From assembly GCF_041714655.1 (NCBI RefSeq), contig NZ_CP168219.1:2170001-2234000 (forward strand): a stretch of DNA of 64,000 nucleotides. The letters are read 5' to 3'. This DNA is from Pseudoroseicyclus_A sp041714655 (GTDB taxonomy: Bacteria > Pseudomonadota > Alphaproteobacteria > Rhodobacterales > Rhodobacteraceae). The position numbers were made by a program, and so were the translations under genes. Under the pieces are notes generated by a model. That model was not told where the DNA came from, made no database searches, and saw nothing but the letters and a program-made list of their open reading frames with translations. Within the stretch, counting starts at the first letter, position 1. The number at the start of each line of letters is the position of its first letter. Positions 42,478-50,279 of this stretch are shown here, piece by piece.

Positions 42478-45430
42478 TGAGCCGCTCCCCTTGCGGGTCA
42501 TAAAGGACGGTATCGCAGACCCTTGCACGGATCGCCCCGCCCGCGCCGTTGGTCACTTCCACCGTCTCGCCCATCCGCTCCGGCCCCCGGTGGAGGAGCG
42601 CCATGGCGATGCCCCGCCCGAAGGTCGGCGAATGGTAAGTGGAGGTGACGCGGCCCTGCGTGTTGCGCTGGCCATTGGCGTTGTCGCCGTCCGCGAGGAT
42701 ATAGGCGCCTTCGGGGAGGGTGGATCCGTCCTCCGCCTCCAGCCCGACCAGCCGCCAGCGGTCGGCGCCGGCCATGTGGCTCCGCTCCTGCGCTCGCTTG
42801 CCGATGTAGTCGTCCTTCTTCTTGCTGATCGCCCAGCCGAGGTTCAGATCCTGCGGAATCACAGTCCCGTCCGTCTCCTCGCCGATCATGACGTAGCCCT
42901 TCTCGGCGCGGAGCACATGCATCGCCTCGGTGCCATAGGGCGTGACGCCATGGGGGGCGCCCGCCTCCACCAGCGTTTCCCAGAGCTCAAGCCCCCGGGC
43001 GGCCGGCACGGCCACCTCATAGGAGAGCTCGCCCGAGAAGGAGATGCGGAAAATCCGCGCCGGGATGCCGGCGAGCTCGCCCTCGGCCCAGCCCATGAAG
43101 GGCAGCGCCTCCTTCGACACGTCCATGCCGCCTAAGGTCTCCAGCACCTCGCGGGCCTTCGGGCCGACGACGGCCACCTGCGCCCACGCCTCGGTGACAT
43201 TGGCGGTGTAGACCTGCCAGTCCCACCATTCGCACTGCAGCCAGTCTTCCATATGGCCGTGGATGCTCTCGGCGCCGCCGGTGGTGGTGTGGCAGAGCCA
43301 GGTGTCCTCGCTCAGCCGCGCCGCGACGCCGTCGTCGATGAGGAAGCCGTTCTCGTTGCAGACGAGCCCGTAGCGGCACTTGCCGACCGGGATGGTCGAG
43401 GGCTTGCCGGTGTAGATCATGTCGAGGAAGCGCCCGGCGTCCGGACCCTTGACGATGATCTTGCCGAGCGTCGAGGCATCGAGGAGCCCGAGGCTCTGGC
43501 GCACGGCTTTCACCTCGCGGGTGACGGCGGCGTGGCGGTCTTCGCCGGGCTGCAGGTAGGCATAGGGCCGGCGCCACTGGCCGACCGGCTCCCAGATGGC
43601 GCCATGGGCCGCGTGCCAGCCGTGGATCGGCGTCTGCCGGATCGGCTGGAAGAGCGGGCCGCGCGCCGCGCCGGCGATGGAGCCCATCGAGATCGGCGTA
43701 TAGGGCGGGCGGAACGTCGTCGTCCCGGTGGCCGGGATCGCGGCGTTCAGCGCGCCGGAGAGCACGGCCAGACCGTTGATGTTGCTCAGCTTGCCCTGAT
43801 CGGTCGCCATGCCGAGCGTCGTGTAGCGCTTGGCATGCTCGACGCTCTCGTAGCCCTCGCGGGCGGCGAGTTGCACGTCGGAGACCTTCACGTCGTTCTG
43901 GTAGTCGAGGAACATCTTGCGCTTGAGCGCCGGGCCGGCGCCCTCGGGCATGATCCAGACCGGGGCGAGCGGCTGCTCCTCCGGCTCGCGCGCCTCCAGC
44001 GGCAGGCCGGCATCGGCGAGCGCCGCGCCCGTACCCAGATGGCCATTGGCGGCGCCGACGACGCTGGCGATGGGCTGGCCCTTGTCGCCGAGGGGCGGGC
44101 GGGCGGCGTCGGGGCGGAACATCGCCCCGGCCTCGTCCCATGTGAGCTTTCCGCCGGAATGGGACCAGAGATGCACGGCGGGCGACCAGCCGCCCGACAT
44201 GGCGACGGCCTCGCAGGCGATGCGCTCCAGCGCCCCGCCCTCGCCGCGTTGCAACCCGATCTCGACGCCGGTGACCCGCTTGCCGCCCTCGACCTTGACG
44301 ATGGCGCGGCCGGGCTCGACGCGGATGCCGGCATCGCGCGCCGCCTTCGGCAGGGCACCGGTGACCTCGGGGCGGGCGTCGACGATGACGGGGACGGAGA
44401 GCCCGGCGGTGTGCAGCGCCAGCGCCGTCCGGTAGGCATCGTCGTTGTTGGTGACGACGACGGTGCGGTCGCCCGGCGAGATCGCCCAGTTCACCAGATA
44501 GTCGCGCATGGCGGAGGCCAGCATCACCCCCGGCACGTCGTTGCCGGCGAAGGAGAGCGGCCGTTCCAGCGCGCCGGTTGCCAGCCGCGTCTCGGCGGCG
44601 CGGATGCGCCAGAGCCGGTGGCGGGGGCCGGGGGTGCCGGGCGCATGATCGGTCAGCCGCTCATAGGCGAGGAGGTAGCCGTGGTCGTAGAGCCCGGCGC
44701 CCATGCAGCGCAGGCGCATCCGCACATTGGGCGCGTTTCCAAGCTCTTCGATGGCATTCTTCACCCAGGTTTCGGCGGGCATCCCGTCGATCTCCGGTGC
44801 GTCCACCACGGCGCGGCCGCCCCAATGGGCGCTCTGCTCCATGAGCAGCACCTGCCGCCCCTCGCGCGCGGCGGCGAGCGCCGTGGCCAGCCCGGAGACG
44901 CCGCCGCCAATCACCACGAGATCGGCATGGGCGTGGAAATGCTCGTAGGTGGAGCCGTCGGGCTCCTTCGGCGGCCGCCCGAGCCCGGCGGAGGCGCGGA
45001 TGAAGGGCTCGTAGACATGCTTCCAGAAGGCGCGCGGCCAGAGGAAGGTCTTGTAGTAGAAGCCCGCCGGCAGGAAGCGCGTGAGCAGGGAGTTCACCGC
45101 GCCGACGTCGGCCTCGAGGCTCGGCCAGCGGTTCTGGCTGATTGCGGTGAGGCCGTCGTGCAGCTCGGTTACCGTCGCGCGCTGGTTGGGCTCGAAGAAG
45201 GCCCCCTCGCCCAGGCCGACGAGCGCATTCGGCTCCTCGGCGCCGGAGGCCACGAGCCCGCGCGGGCGGTGATACTTGAACGAGCGGCCGAGCAGCATCT
45301 GCCCCTCGGCGAGCAGCGCCGAGGCGAGCGTGTCGCCGGCGAGGCCATGGAGGCGCTTGCCGTCGAAGGTGAAGTCCAGCGGCTGGCTCCGGTCGAGGAG
45401 CCGGCCGCCCTCGGGCAGGCGGGTGCTCAT
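42470..45430 (-). CDS. soxA: Sarcosine oxidase alpha subunit
   Basis: 986 residues, the usual size. An N-terminal Fer2_4-like region (LDFTFDGKRLHGLAGDTLASALLA) is followed by the nucleotide-binding motif VVIGGGVSGLATALAAAREG near residue 173. The C-terminal half from about 600 is a T-protein-like (GcvT) domain that passes the methyl group to tetrahydrofolate (YGTEAMHVLRAEKGYVMIGEETDGTVIPQDLNLGWAISKKKDDYIGKRA). With B, D and G it oxidises sarcosine to glycine and makes 5,10-methylene-THF and H2O2. Overlaps soxD by 4 nt and soxG by 8 nt. Confidence 0.97.
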   Translation of the reverse strand: MSTRLPEGGRLLDRSQPLDFTFDGKRLHGLAGDTLASALLAEGQMLLGRSFKYHRPRGLVASGAEEPNALVGLGEGAFFEPNQRATVTELHDGLTAISQNRWPSLEADVGAVNSLLTRFLPAGFYYKTFLWPRAFWKHVYEPFIRASAGLGRPPKEPDGSTYEHFHAHADLVVIGGGVSGLATALAAAREGRQVLLMEQSAHWGGRAVVDAPEIDGMPAETWVKNAIEELGNAPNVRMRLRCMGAGLYDHGYLLAYERLTDHAPGTPGPRHRLWRIRAAETRLATGALERPLSFAGNDVPGVMLASAMRDYLVNWAISPGDRTVVVTNNDDAYRTALALHTAGLSVPVIVDARPEVTGALPKAARDAGIRVEPGRAIVKVEGGKRVTGVEIGLQRGEGGALERIACEAVAMSGGWSPAVHLWSHSGGKLTWDEAGAMFRPDAARPPLGDKGQPIASVVGAANGHLGTGAALADAGLPLEAREPEEQPLAPVWIMPEGAGPALKRKMFLDYQNDVKVSDVQLAAREGYESVEHAKRYTTLGMATDQGKLSNINGLAVLSGALNAAIPATGTTTFRPPYTPISMGSIAGAARGPLFQPIRQTPIHGWHAAHGAIWEPVGQWRRPYAYLQPGEDRHAAVTREVKAVRQSLGLLDASTLGKIIVKGPDAGRFLDMIYTGKPSTIPVGKCRYGLVCNENGFLIDDGVAARLSEDTWLCHTTTGGAESIHGHMEDWLQCEWWDWQVYTANVTEAWAQVAVVGPKAREVLETLGGMDVSKEALPFMGWAEGELAGIPARIFRISFSGELSYEVAVPAARGLELWETLVEAGAPHGVTPYGTEAMHVLRAEKGYVMIGEETDGTVIPQDLNLGWAISKKKDDYIGKRAQERSHMAGADRWRLVGLEAEDGSTLPEGAYILADGDNANGQRNTQGRVTSTYHSPTFGRGIAMALLHRGPERMGETVEVTNGAGGAIRARVCDTVLYDPQGERLNG

Positions 45431-45756
45431 GAAAAGTCCCTCCAGCGCCAGCCGGGGTGGCGGGCGGTGATGGCATCGCGGATGTGCTGGGGCGGCTCGG
45501 TGGTCTGCGCCGGATAGGTGCCGTAGACCTCGAGCGTCGCGGTGTCGCGCGCGGCGAGGAACCACTTGCCGCAGCCGGCCGCATGGCGCCAGCGCTCGAA
45601 ATGGGGGCCGCGCGGGTTCTCGCGCTCGAAGAGATAGGCCTCGAAGGCCTCGTCGCTCGCGCCGGGGCCGGCGCGTTTCACATGCGCCTCGCCGCCGGGG
45701 GCGAGCTCGGTTTCATCGGCGGCGATGCCGCAGCAGGGACAGGTGAGAGTCAGCAT
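45427..45756 (-). CDS. soxD: Sarcosine oxidase delta subunit
   Basis: 109 residues. The zinc site of the delta subunit is visible as C6 and C9 (CPCCG) with H58 and C62 (RHAAGCGKWF). GPHFERWRHAAGCGKWF and TYPAQTTEPP are characteristic. The stop overlaps the soxA start (45427-45430). The gap of 69 nt before it separates it from the small membrane-protein gene that interrupts the usual soxB-soxD junction. Confidence 0.95.
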   Translation of the reverse strand: MLTLTCPCCGIAADETELAPGGEAHVKRAGPGASDEAFEAYLFERENPRGPHFERWRHAAGCGKWFLAARDTATLEVYGTYPAQTTEPPQHIRDAITARHPGWRWRDFS

Positions 45757-45825
45757 GCGCGGCCCCCTTGGATGGAGGCCGCGCGGCAGGTCCTCGCGTG
45801 AGGACCCAAGGGCAAGCCGTTGAAC

Positions 45826-46203
45826 TTACTCGGTAACGGGCTCGTCAGCCGGCACGCCGGCATCCGTGTCATCGGCCGGCGGGGCATCTTCGAGCGCATC
45901 GCCGTCTTCGGTGACAGGCTCTTCGATGGTGGCGCCATCGGCGGAACCGGCGCTCGCGTCGACGTCGATATCGACATCACCGGCGGGCGCGGTCGCGGCG
46001 GCCGGGTCGCTCTCGAGCCCCTCCTCGATGGGCCCGCGATCGGGGATCGCCCAGGCGAGCAGCGCCACGATGACGACGATGGCGGCAACGGCCGCGGCGA
46101 TGAGCCCGGCTGAGCCGCCGCGCCGGCTGGGCTCGACAACGACATTGGTGGATTCGTCACGCATCCCGGTACGGGTCTGCGGGTCGCGGTTGGGGTCGGA
46201 CAT
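45826..46203 (-). CDS. Small single-pass membrane protein inside the sox operon
   Basis: 125 residues, not recognised as a family. A polar N-terminus of about 30 residues precedes one membrane helix at about 32-53 (GLIAAAVAAIVVIVALLAWAI), followed by an acidic, Asp/Ala/Pro-rich tail that should be periplasmic and disordered. GGAGG lies 6 nt before the ATG at 46203, so translation is likely. It sits between soxB and soxD on the same strand, with gaps of 88 and 69 nt. Whether it serves sarcosine oxidase or only shares the transcript cannot be told from sequence. Confidence 0.8.
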   Translation of the reverse strand: MSDPNRDPQTRTGMRDESTNVVVEPSRRGGSAGLIAAAVAAIVVIVALLAWAIPDRGPIEEGLESDPAAATAPAGDVDIDVDASAGSADGATIEEPVTEDGDALEDAPPADDTDAGVPADEPVTE

Positions 46204-46291
46204 TCTGGCCTCCGTGGGTCATTTGTCCGGCAAACGCAGCGACTTGCGTCCGGGTTCCACTCGCCCGCGGCAAGGATCCGCCGATGTGCCA

Positions 46292-47542
46292 TCAATGCGC
46301 CACCCCGGCCGCGACGCTCTCGTCGATGAAGCGCCCCTCACGGAAGCGGTTCAGCCCGAAATCGGCAGCCAGAGGCGAGGCGCCCTTGGCCATCAGCTCC
46401 GCCATGGCCCAGCCGGAGCCGGGGATCGCCTTGAAGCCGCCCGTTCCCCAGCCGCAATTGACGAAGATGCCCTCCACCGGGGTCTTCGAGAGGATCGGCG
46501 AGCGGTCGCCCGTCATGTCGACGATGCCGCCCCACTGGCGCAGCATCTTGAGGCGCGAGATCATCGGGAAGGTCTCGATCAGCGCGCGCACCGTCTCTTC
46601 GATATGGTGGAAGCTGCCGCGCTGCGTGTAGTTGTTGAAGCCGTCGGTGCCGCCGCCGATCACCATCTCGCCCTTGTCGGACTGGCTCATGTAGCCGTGC
46701 ACCGTGTTGGCCATGACCACCACGTCCATGCAGGGTTTCACCGGCTCCGAGACGAGCGCCTGCAGCGCCAGGCTCTCGATCGGCAGGCGGAAGCCGGCCT
46801 TCTGCGCCAGCACCCCCGAATGCCCGGCGACGACCAGCCCCAGCTTGTCGCAGCCGATGTCGCCGCGGGTGGTCTGCACGCCGGTGACGCGGCCGGCTTC
46901 GGAGGTGACGCCGGTCACCTCGCAATTCTGGATGATGTCCATCCCCATCGCCGAACAGGCGCGGGCATAGCCCCAGGCGACGGCATCGTGCCGCGCCGTG
47001 CCGCCCCGCGCCTGCCAGAGCGCGCCGAGCACCGGGTAGCGGGGCCCTTTCAGCTCGATGATCGGCACCAGCTCCTTCACCCGCTCGGGGCTGATGAACT
47101 CCGTCTGCACCCCCTGGATCGAGTTGGCATGGGCGGTGCGCCTGTAGCCGCGCACCTCGTGCTCGGTCTGCGCCAGCATCATGACGCCCCGGGGCGAGAA
47201 CATGACGTTGTAGTTGAGATCCTGGCTCAGCGTCTCGTAGAGGCTCCGCGATTTTTCGTAGATCGCGGCGGAGGAATCCTGCAGGTAGTTCGACCGGATG
47301 ATGGTCGTGTTCCGCCCGGTGTTGCCGCCGCCGAGCCAGCCCTTCTCGAGCACCGCCACGTTGCGGATGCCGAAATTCTTGCCGAGGTAATAGGCGGTGG
47401 CGAGCCCATGGCCGCCGGCGCCGACGATGATGACATCGTAGCGCGGCTTGGGGCTGGCCTTCGCCCAGGCCCGCTGCCAGCCGAGGTGATCTCTGAGCGC
47501 CTCCCGTGCGAGGGCGAAGGCGGAATATCGGCGCGTGGACAT
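46292..47542 (-). CDS. soxB: Sarcosine oxidase beta subunit
   Basis: 416 residues from the ATG at 47542. The beta subunit carries FAD and covalently bound FMN and holds the sarcosine oxidation site. The dinucleotide-binding motif is VIIVGAGGHGLATAYYLG near residue 36, followed by GNTGRNTTIIRSNYL. Other features are EMVIGGGTDGFNNYTQRGS and NCGWGTGGFKAIPGSGWAMAELMA at the C-terminus, all family-typical. It is the first gene of soxB-(small gene)-soxD-soxA-soxG and is divergent from ccmI across 143 nt. Confidence 0.97.
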   Translation of the reverse strand: MSTRRYSAFALAREALRDHLGWQRAWAKASPKPRYDVIIVGAGGHGLATAYYLGKNFGIRNVAVLEKGWLGGGNTGRNTTIIRSNYLQDSSAAIYEKSRSLYETLSQDLNYNVMFSPRGVMMLAQTEHEVRGYRRTAHANSIQGVQTEFISPERVKELVPIIELKGPRYPVLGALWQARGGTARHDAVAWGYARACSAMGMDIIQNCEVTGVTSEAGRVTGVQTTRGDIGCDKLGLVVAGHSGVLAQKAGFRLPIESLALQALVSEPVKPCMDVVVMANTVHGYMSQSDKGEMVIGGGTDGFNNYTQRGSFHHIEETVRALIETFPMISRLKMLRQWGGIVDMTGDRSPILSKTPVEGIFVNCGWGTGGFKAIPGSGWAMAELMAKGASPLAADFGLNRFREGRFIDESVAAGVAH

Positions 47543-47685
47543 GCGAATCCCCGAAATGCTGGTGCTGTCTTCCTGCCGCGCTGCGGCGCTGTCCATCCTA
47601 TCCGGAGCGGCGCATCTTTGCACGAATGCGACAGGGGGTCCCGGGGGCCTTTCGGCGCCCCTCCGCCGGCGCTAGAGAGGCAGCG

Positions 47686-48954
47686 ATGTTCTGGGCTCTT
47701 GCACTCCTTATGGCGATCGGCGTCGGGCTGATCCTCTGCCTGCCGCTCCTGCGGCCCGGCACCGCCGTCGGTGACGATGACGCGGGCGGCGGCGGATCCG
47801 ACCGGGCGCTCTACCGCGCGCAGCTCGCCGAGGTGGAGCGCGACCGCGCCCGCGGCCTTCTCGCCGAGGCGGAGGCGGAGCGCGTGCGCGCCGAGGTCGC
47901 CCGGCGGCTCCTTTCGGCGGAGGGCGAGGCGCGCGGCCGCGCCGCGCCGCGGCCGGCGGCGCTGGCCGGGGCGGCGCTGGTGGTGCTCGCCCTCGCCGGC
48001 GGCGGCGCCGGGCTCTACCTCGCGCTCGGGGCACCGGGCTATCCCGACCTGCCGCAGGGCATGCGCATCGACATGGCCGCCGAGGCGCGCGAGGGGCGGA
48101 TCAGGCAGCCCCAGGCCGAGGCGCTGGCGGCAGAGGCCATGCCGGCCCCGCCCGAGGCGCCGGAGGAGTATCTGGCGATGATCGAGCAGCTCCGCGCCGC
48201 CGTGCCGACCCGGCCGGAGGATCCGCGCGGCTGGGAGCTTCTCGCCGAGCATGAATTCGCGCTCGGCAACTACGCCGCCGCCGCACGGGCGCAGGAGCAG
48301 CTCATCGTGCTGCGGGGCGAGAATGTCACCCCGGCCGACCGCGAGGGGCTCCTTGACCGGCTGGTGGCGGCGGCAGGCGGCTTCGTCTCGCCGGAGGCCG
48401 AGGCGCTGGCCCGGCAGCTCCTCGATGCCGATCCCGGCAATGCCGCGGGGCGCTATTACATGGGCCTCCTGCAAGCGCAGTTCGACCGGCCGGACCTCGC
48501 CTTCACGCTCTGGCGCCCGCTCGCCGAGGAGGGCACGGGCCCCTATGCCGAGCTGGCGCGCCTGCAGATCGGCGATGTCGCCTCCCGCATGGGCCTGCGC
48601 TACACCGCCCCCGAAGGCCGCGGCCCGAGCGCGGAGGACGTCGCCGCTGCGGAGGACATGACGCCCGAGGAGCGCGCGCAGATGGTCGAAGGCATGGTCT
48701 CCGGCCTCCTCACCCGGCTGGCGGAGGAGGGCGGCCCGGCGGAGGACTGGGCGCAGGCGATCCGCGCGCTCGGCGTACTCGGCCGGACGGAGCCGGCGGC
48801 GGAGATCTATGCCGAGGCGCAGGAGGCCTTCGCCGGCAATGCCCCGGCGCTGGCGCTGATCGACGAGGCCGCGGCGGGGCTCGGCCTCGTACCCGTGGCC
48901 CCGGGGGCCGGACCGGCCGAGCTCGGCACCCCGGACGAGGGGAGCGCCCCGTGA
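47686..48954 (+). CDS. ccmI: Cytochrome c biogenesis protein CcmI
   Basis: 422 residues from the ATG at 47686. Two membrane helices bracket a cytoplasmic coiled-coil/leucine-rich region (helix 1 at about 2-20; LYRAQLAEVERDRARGLLAEAEAERVRAEVARRLL; helix 2 near 93-113), followed by a periplasmic TPR domain. This is the CcmI/CycH layout; CcmI presents apocytochrome c to the heme ligation complex. No other ccm genes lie next to it. The last bases overlap the ruvX start (GTGA at 48951-48954), and GAGAGG precedes the ATG. Confidence 0.92.
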   Translation: MFWALALLMAIGVGLILCLPLLRPGTAVGDDDAGGGGSDRALYRAQLAEVERDRARGLLAEAEAERVRAEVARRLLSAEGEARGRAAPRPAALAGAALVVLALAGGGAGLYLALGAPGYPDLPQGMRIDMAAEAREGRIRQPQAEALAAEAMPAPPEAPEEYLAMIEQLRAAVPTRPEDPRGWELLAEHEFALGNYAAAARAQEQLIVLRGENVTPADREGLLDRLVAAAGGFVSPEAEALARQLLDADPGNAAGRYYMGLLQAQFDRPDLAFTLWRPLAEEGTGPYAELARLQIGDVASRMGLRYTAPEGRGPSAEDVAAAEDMTPEERAQMVEGMVSGLLTRLAEEGGPAEDWAQAIRALGVLGRTEPAAEIYAEAQEAFAGNAPALALIDEAAAGLGLVPVAPGAGPAELGTPDEGSAP

Positions 48955-49427
48955 TCTGCGAGAGCGCCGAGGCCTTCGCCGCCGCCCTGCCCCGCACCGG
49001 CGCGCTGATCGGCGGCGATCTCGGCACGGTGACGCTGGGCGTCGCGGTGTCGGACGGGCTGCGAGCCGTCGCCTCGCCGATCGAGACGATCAAGCGGAAG
49101 AAGTTCACGCTCGACGCGGCGCGCTTCCTCGAGATCGCCGCGGGCCGCGCCTGCGTCGGCATCGTCCTCGGCCTGCCGATCAACATGGACGGCTCCGAGG
49201 GCCCCCGCGCCCAGTCGACCCGCGCCTTCGGGCGCAACCTCTCCCGCCTGACCGAACTGCCGATCGCCTTCTGGGACGAGCGCTTGTCCACCATGGCGGC
49301 CGAGCGGGCGCTCCTGGAGGCCGATACCTCCCGGCGGCGCCGGGCGGAGGTGATCGACCATGTGGCGGCGGGCTACATCCTGCAGGGGCTGCTCGACCGG
49401 CTCCGGCATCTGGAGGGCGGGCGATGA
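48951..49427 (+). CDS. ruvX: Putative Holliday junction resolvase (YqgF/RuvX family)
   Basis: 158 residues from a GTG start that overlaps the ccmI stop. RNase H-like YqgF fold: IGGDLGTVTLGVAVSDGLR with the first acidic residue, GIVLGLPINMDGSEGPRAQSTRAF, FWDERLSTMAAERAL and IDHVAAGYILQGLLD. The family is implicated in Holliday junction resolution and, by other studies, in pre-16S rRNA 5' processing, so the recombination name is not settled. It overlaps the DUF1289 gene by 4 nt (ATGA at 49424-49427). Confidence 0.94.
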   Translation: MICESAEAFAAALPRTGALIGGDLGTVTLGVAVSDGLRAVASPIETIKRKKFTLDAARFLEIAAGRACVGIVLGLPINMDGSEGPRAQSTRAFGRNLSRLTELPIAFWDERLSTMAAERALLEADTSRRRRAEVIDHVAAGYILQGLLDRLRHLEGGR

Positions 49428-49654
49428 GCGACGAGGTCTGGCGCCGCGCCGAGGTGGAGAGCCCCTGCGTGAAGGTCTGCGTGATCCATCCGCGCGCGCG
49501 GATCTGCACCGGCTGCTACCGGACGGTCGACGAGATCGCCGCCTGGTCGCGCCTCTCGGCGGAAGAGCGGGCGGCGGTGATGGCCGACCTGCCCTCCCGC
49601 GCCGGCCTCCTCCGCCAGCGCCGCGGCGGGCGCGCGGGGCGGAAGCAGGAGTAG
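49424..49654 (+). CDS. DUF1289 small cysteine-rich protein
   Basis: 76 residues. The family core is SPCVKVCVIHPRARICTGCYRTVDEIAAW, given here in two parts by position: cysteines C15, C19, C28 and C31, which probably bind zinc or an Fe-S cluster. WSRLSAEERAAVMADLPSR is the second conserved segment. The basic tail RQRRGGRAGRKQE ends at a TAG (49652-49654) that lies inside the repeat palindrome GTAGGGTGGG, so the gene end is provided or bordered by the repeat. Function of the family is unknown. Confidence 0.9.
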   Translation: MSDEVWRRAEVESPCVKVCVIHPRARICTGCYRTVDEIAAWSRLSAEERAAVMADLPSRAGLLRQRRGGRAGRKQE

Positions 49655-49673
49655 GGTGGGTTTGTAGCTCACC
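49651..49673 (+). repeat. REP-like palindrome overlapping the DUF1289 stop codon
   Basis: GTA followed by GGGTGGGTTTGTAGCTCACC, an imperfect palindrome. The TAG of its GTAG start is the stop codon of the DUF1289 gene. Confidence 0.8.
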
Positions 49674-49739
49674 TTCCGGTTTTCATACGGGTACAGCCGT
49701 GACGCGCGGGGCGGGGAGCAACTCGACGGGCCCGACATG

Positions 49740-49762
49740 GTAGGGTGGGTTTGCAACCCACC
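49740..49762 (+). repeat. REP-like palindrome
   Basis: GTA then GGGTGGGTTTGCAACCCACC. Left boundary of LHE copy 4. Confidence 0.9.
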
Positions 49763-49784
49763 ATCCCGCTCACAACCGGGCGCA

Positions 49785-49958
49785 ACGGTGCCGCGCGGGG
49801 CGAGCGCCGGCCCGGGGTTGGCGCTCCAGCGTCTGAGCGGAGCAATTTATGGTGCAACCGATCTCGCGTTCACCGTCGCGCCTGCCCTCACCAGAGCGCC
49901 AGCCCGCGGGACGGGCCGGCGCTCGCCCTGCGCCGTGCCGGCGCGTACCGGGCGGGGG
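49785..49958 (+). repeat. Long hairpin element (LHE) copy 4
   Basis: Arms 49793-49814 and 49912-49933; the only change is arm position 5 A to G, which pairs with U as a wobble. Core TTTATGGTGCA at 49846-49856, though the upstream half of the apical stem is altered (GAGCAA). 3' hairpin GCGCCG-TGC-CGGCGC at 49930-49944. It lies between the convergent DUF1289 gene and proS. Confidence 0.8.
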
Positions 49959-49982
49959 CGTCGTTCAACGGTCGGGACATGC

Positions 49983-50005
49983 GTAGGGTGGGTTTGTAAC
50001 CCACC
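49983..50005 (+). repeat. REP-like palindrome
   Basis: GTA then GGGTGGGTTTGTAACCCACC; shared boundary between LHE copies 4 and 5. Confidence 0.9.
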
Positions 50006-50026
50006 GCCCGCTCACAACCGGGCGCG

Positions 50027-50198
50027 ACGATGCAGCGCGGGGTGAGCGCCGGCCCGGGGGTTGGTGCTCCCACCTGCTCCGCATGGCGCTTTATGGTGCA
50101 GCCAATCCCCCGCCCACCGTCGCGCCCGGCCTCACGAGAGCGCCAGCCCGCGGGACGGGCCGGCGCTCGCCCTGCGCCTTCGGCGCGCACCGGGCGGT
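50027..50198 (+). repeat. Long hairpin element (LHE) copy 5
   Basis: Arms 50035-50056 and 50156-50177, with two changes in the 5' arm (position 5 A to G, position 9 C to T); both stay paired as G-U. The inner helix also carries a C to T change that stays paired. Core TTTATGGTGCA at 50090-50100. 3' hairpin GCGCC-TTC-GGCGC at 50174-50186, one pair shorter than other copies on both sides. Confidence 0.8.
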
Positions 50199-50222
50199 GC
50201 ACCGCACGAGCGTGGCGCGGGA

Positions 50223-50245
50223 GGTGGGTTGAAAACCCACCCTAC
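50223..50245 (-). repeat. REP-like palindrome, reverse orientation
   Basis: GGTGGGTTGAAAACCCACC followed by CTAC; right boundary of LHE copy 5, 35 nt before the proS stop. Confidence 0.9.
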
Positions 50246-50279
50246 GCGAGGCGCCCCACGGAGGGGTCGCCCCCTGCCC

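Noticed and set aside
42470..45565. Longer start for soxA (frame open to 45565)
   Set aside because: The ATG at 45430 overlaps the soxD stop as ATGA and gives the conserved N-terminus; the extension reads through soxD.
49737..50045. Short open frames inside LHE copies that give similar peptides (for example MVQPIP or ALYGATDP segments)
   Set aside because: The similarity follows from DNA conservation of the element. Copies differ by indels that shift frame, and changes preserve base pairing rather than codons.
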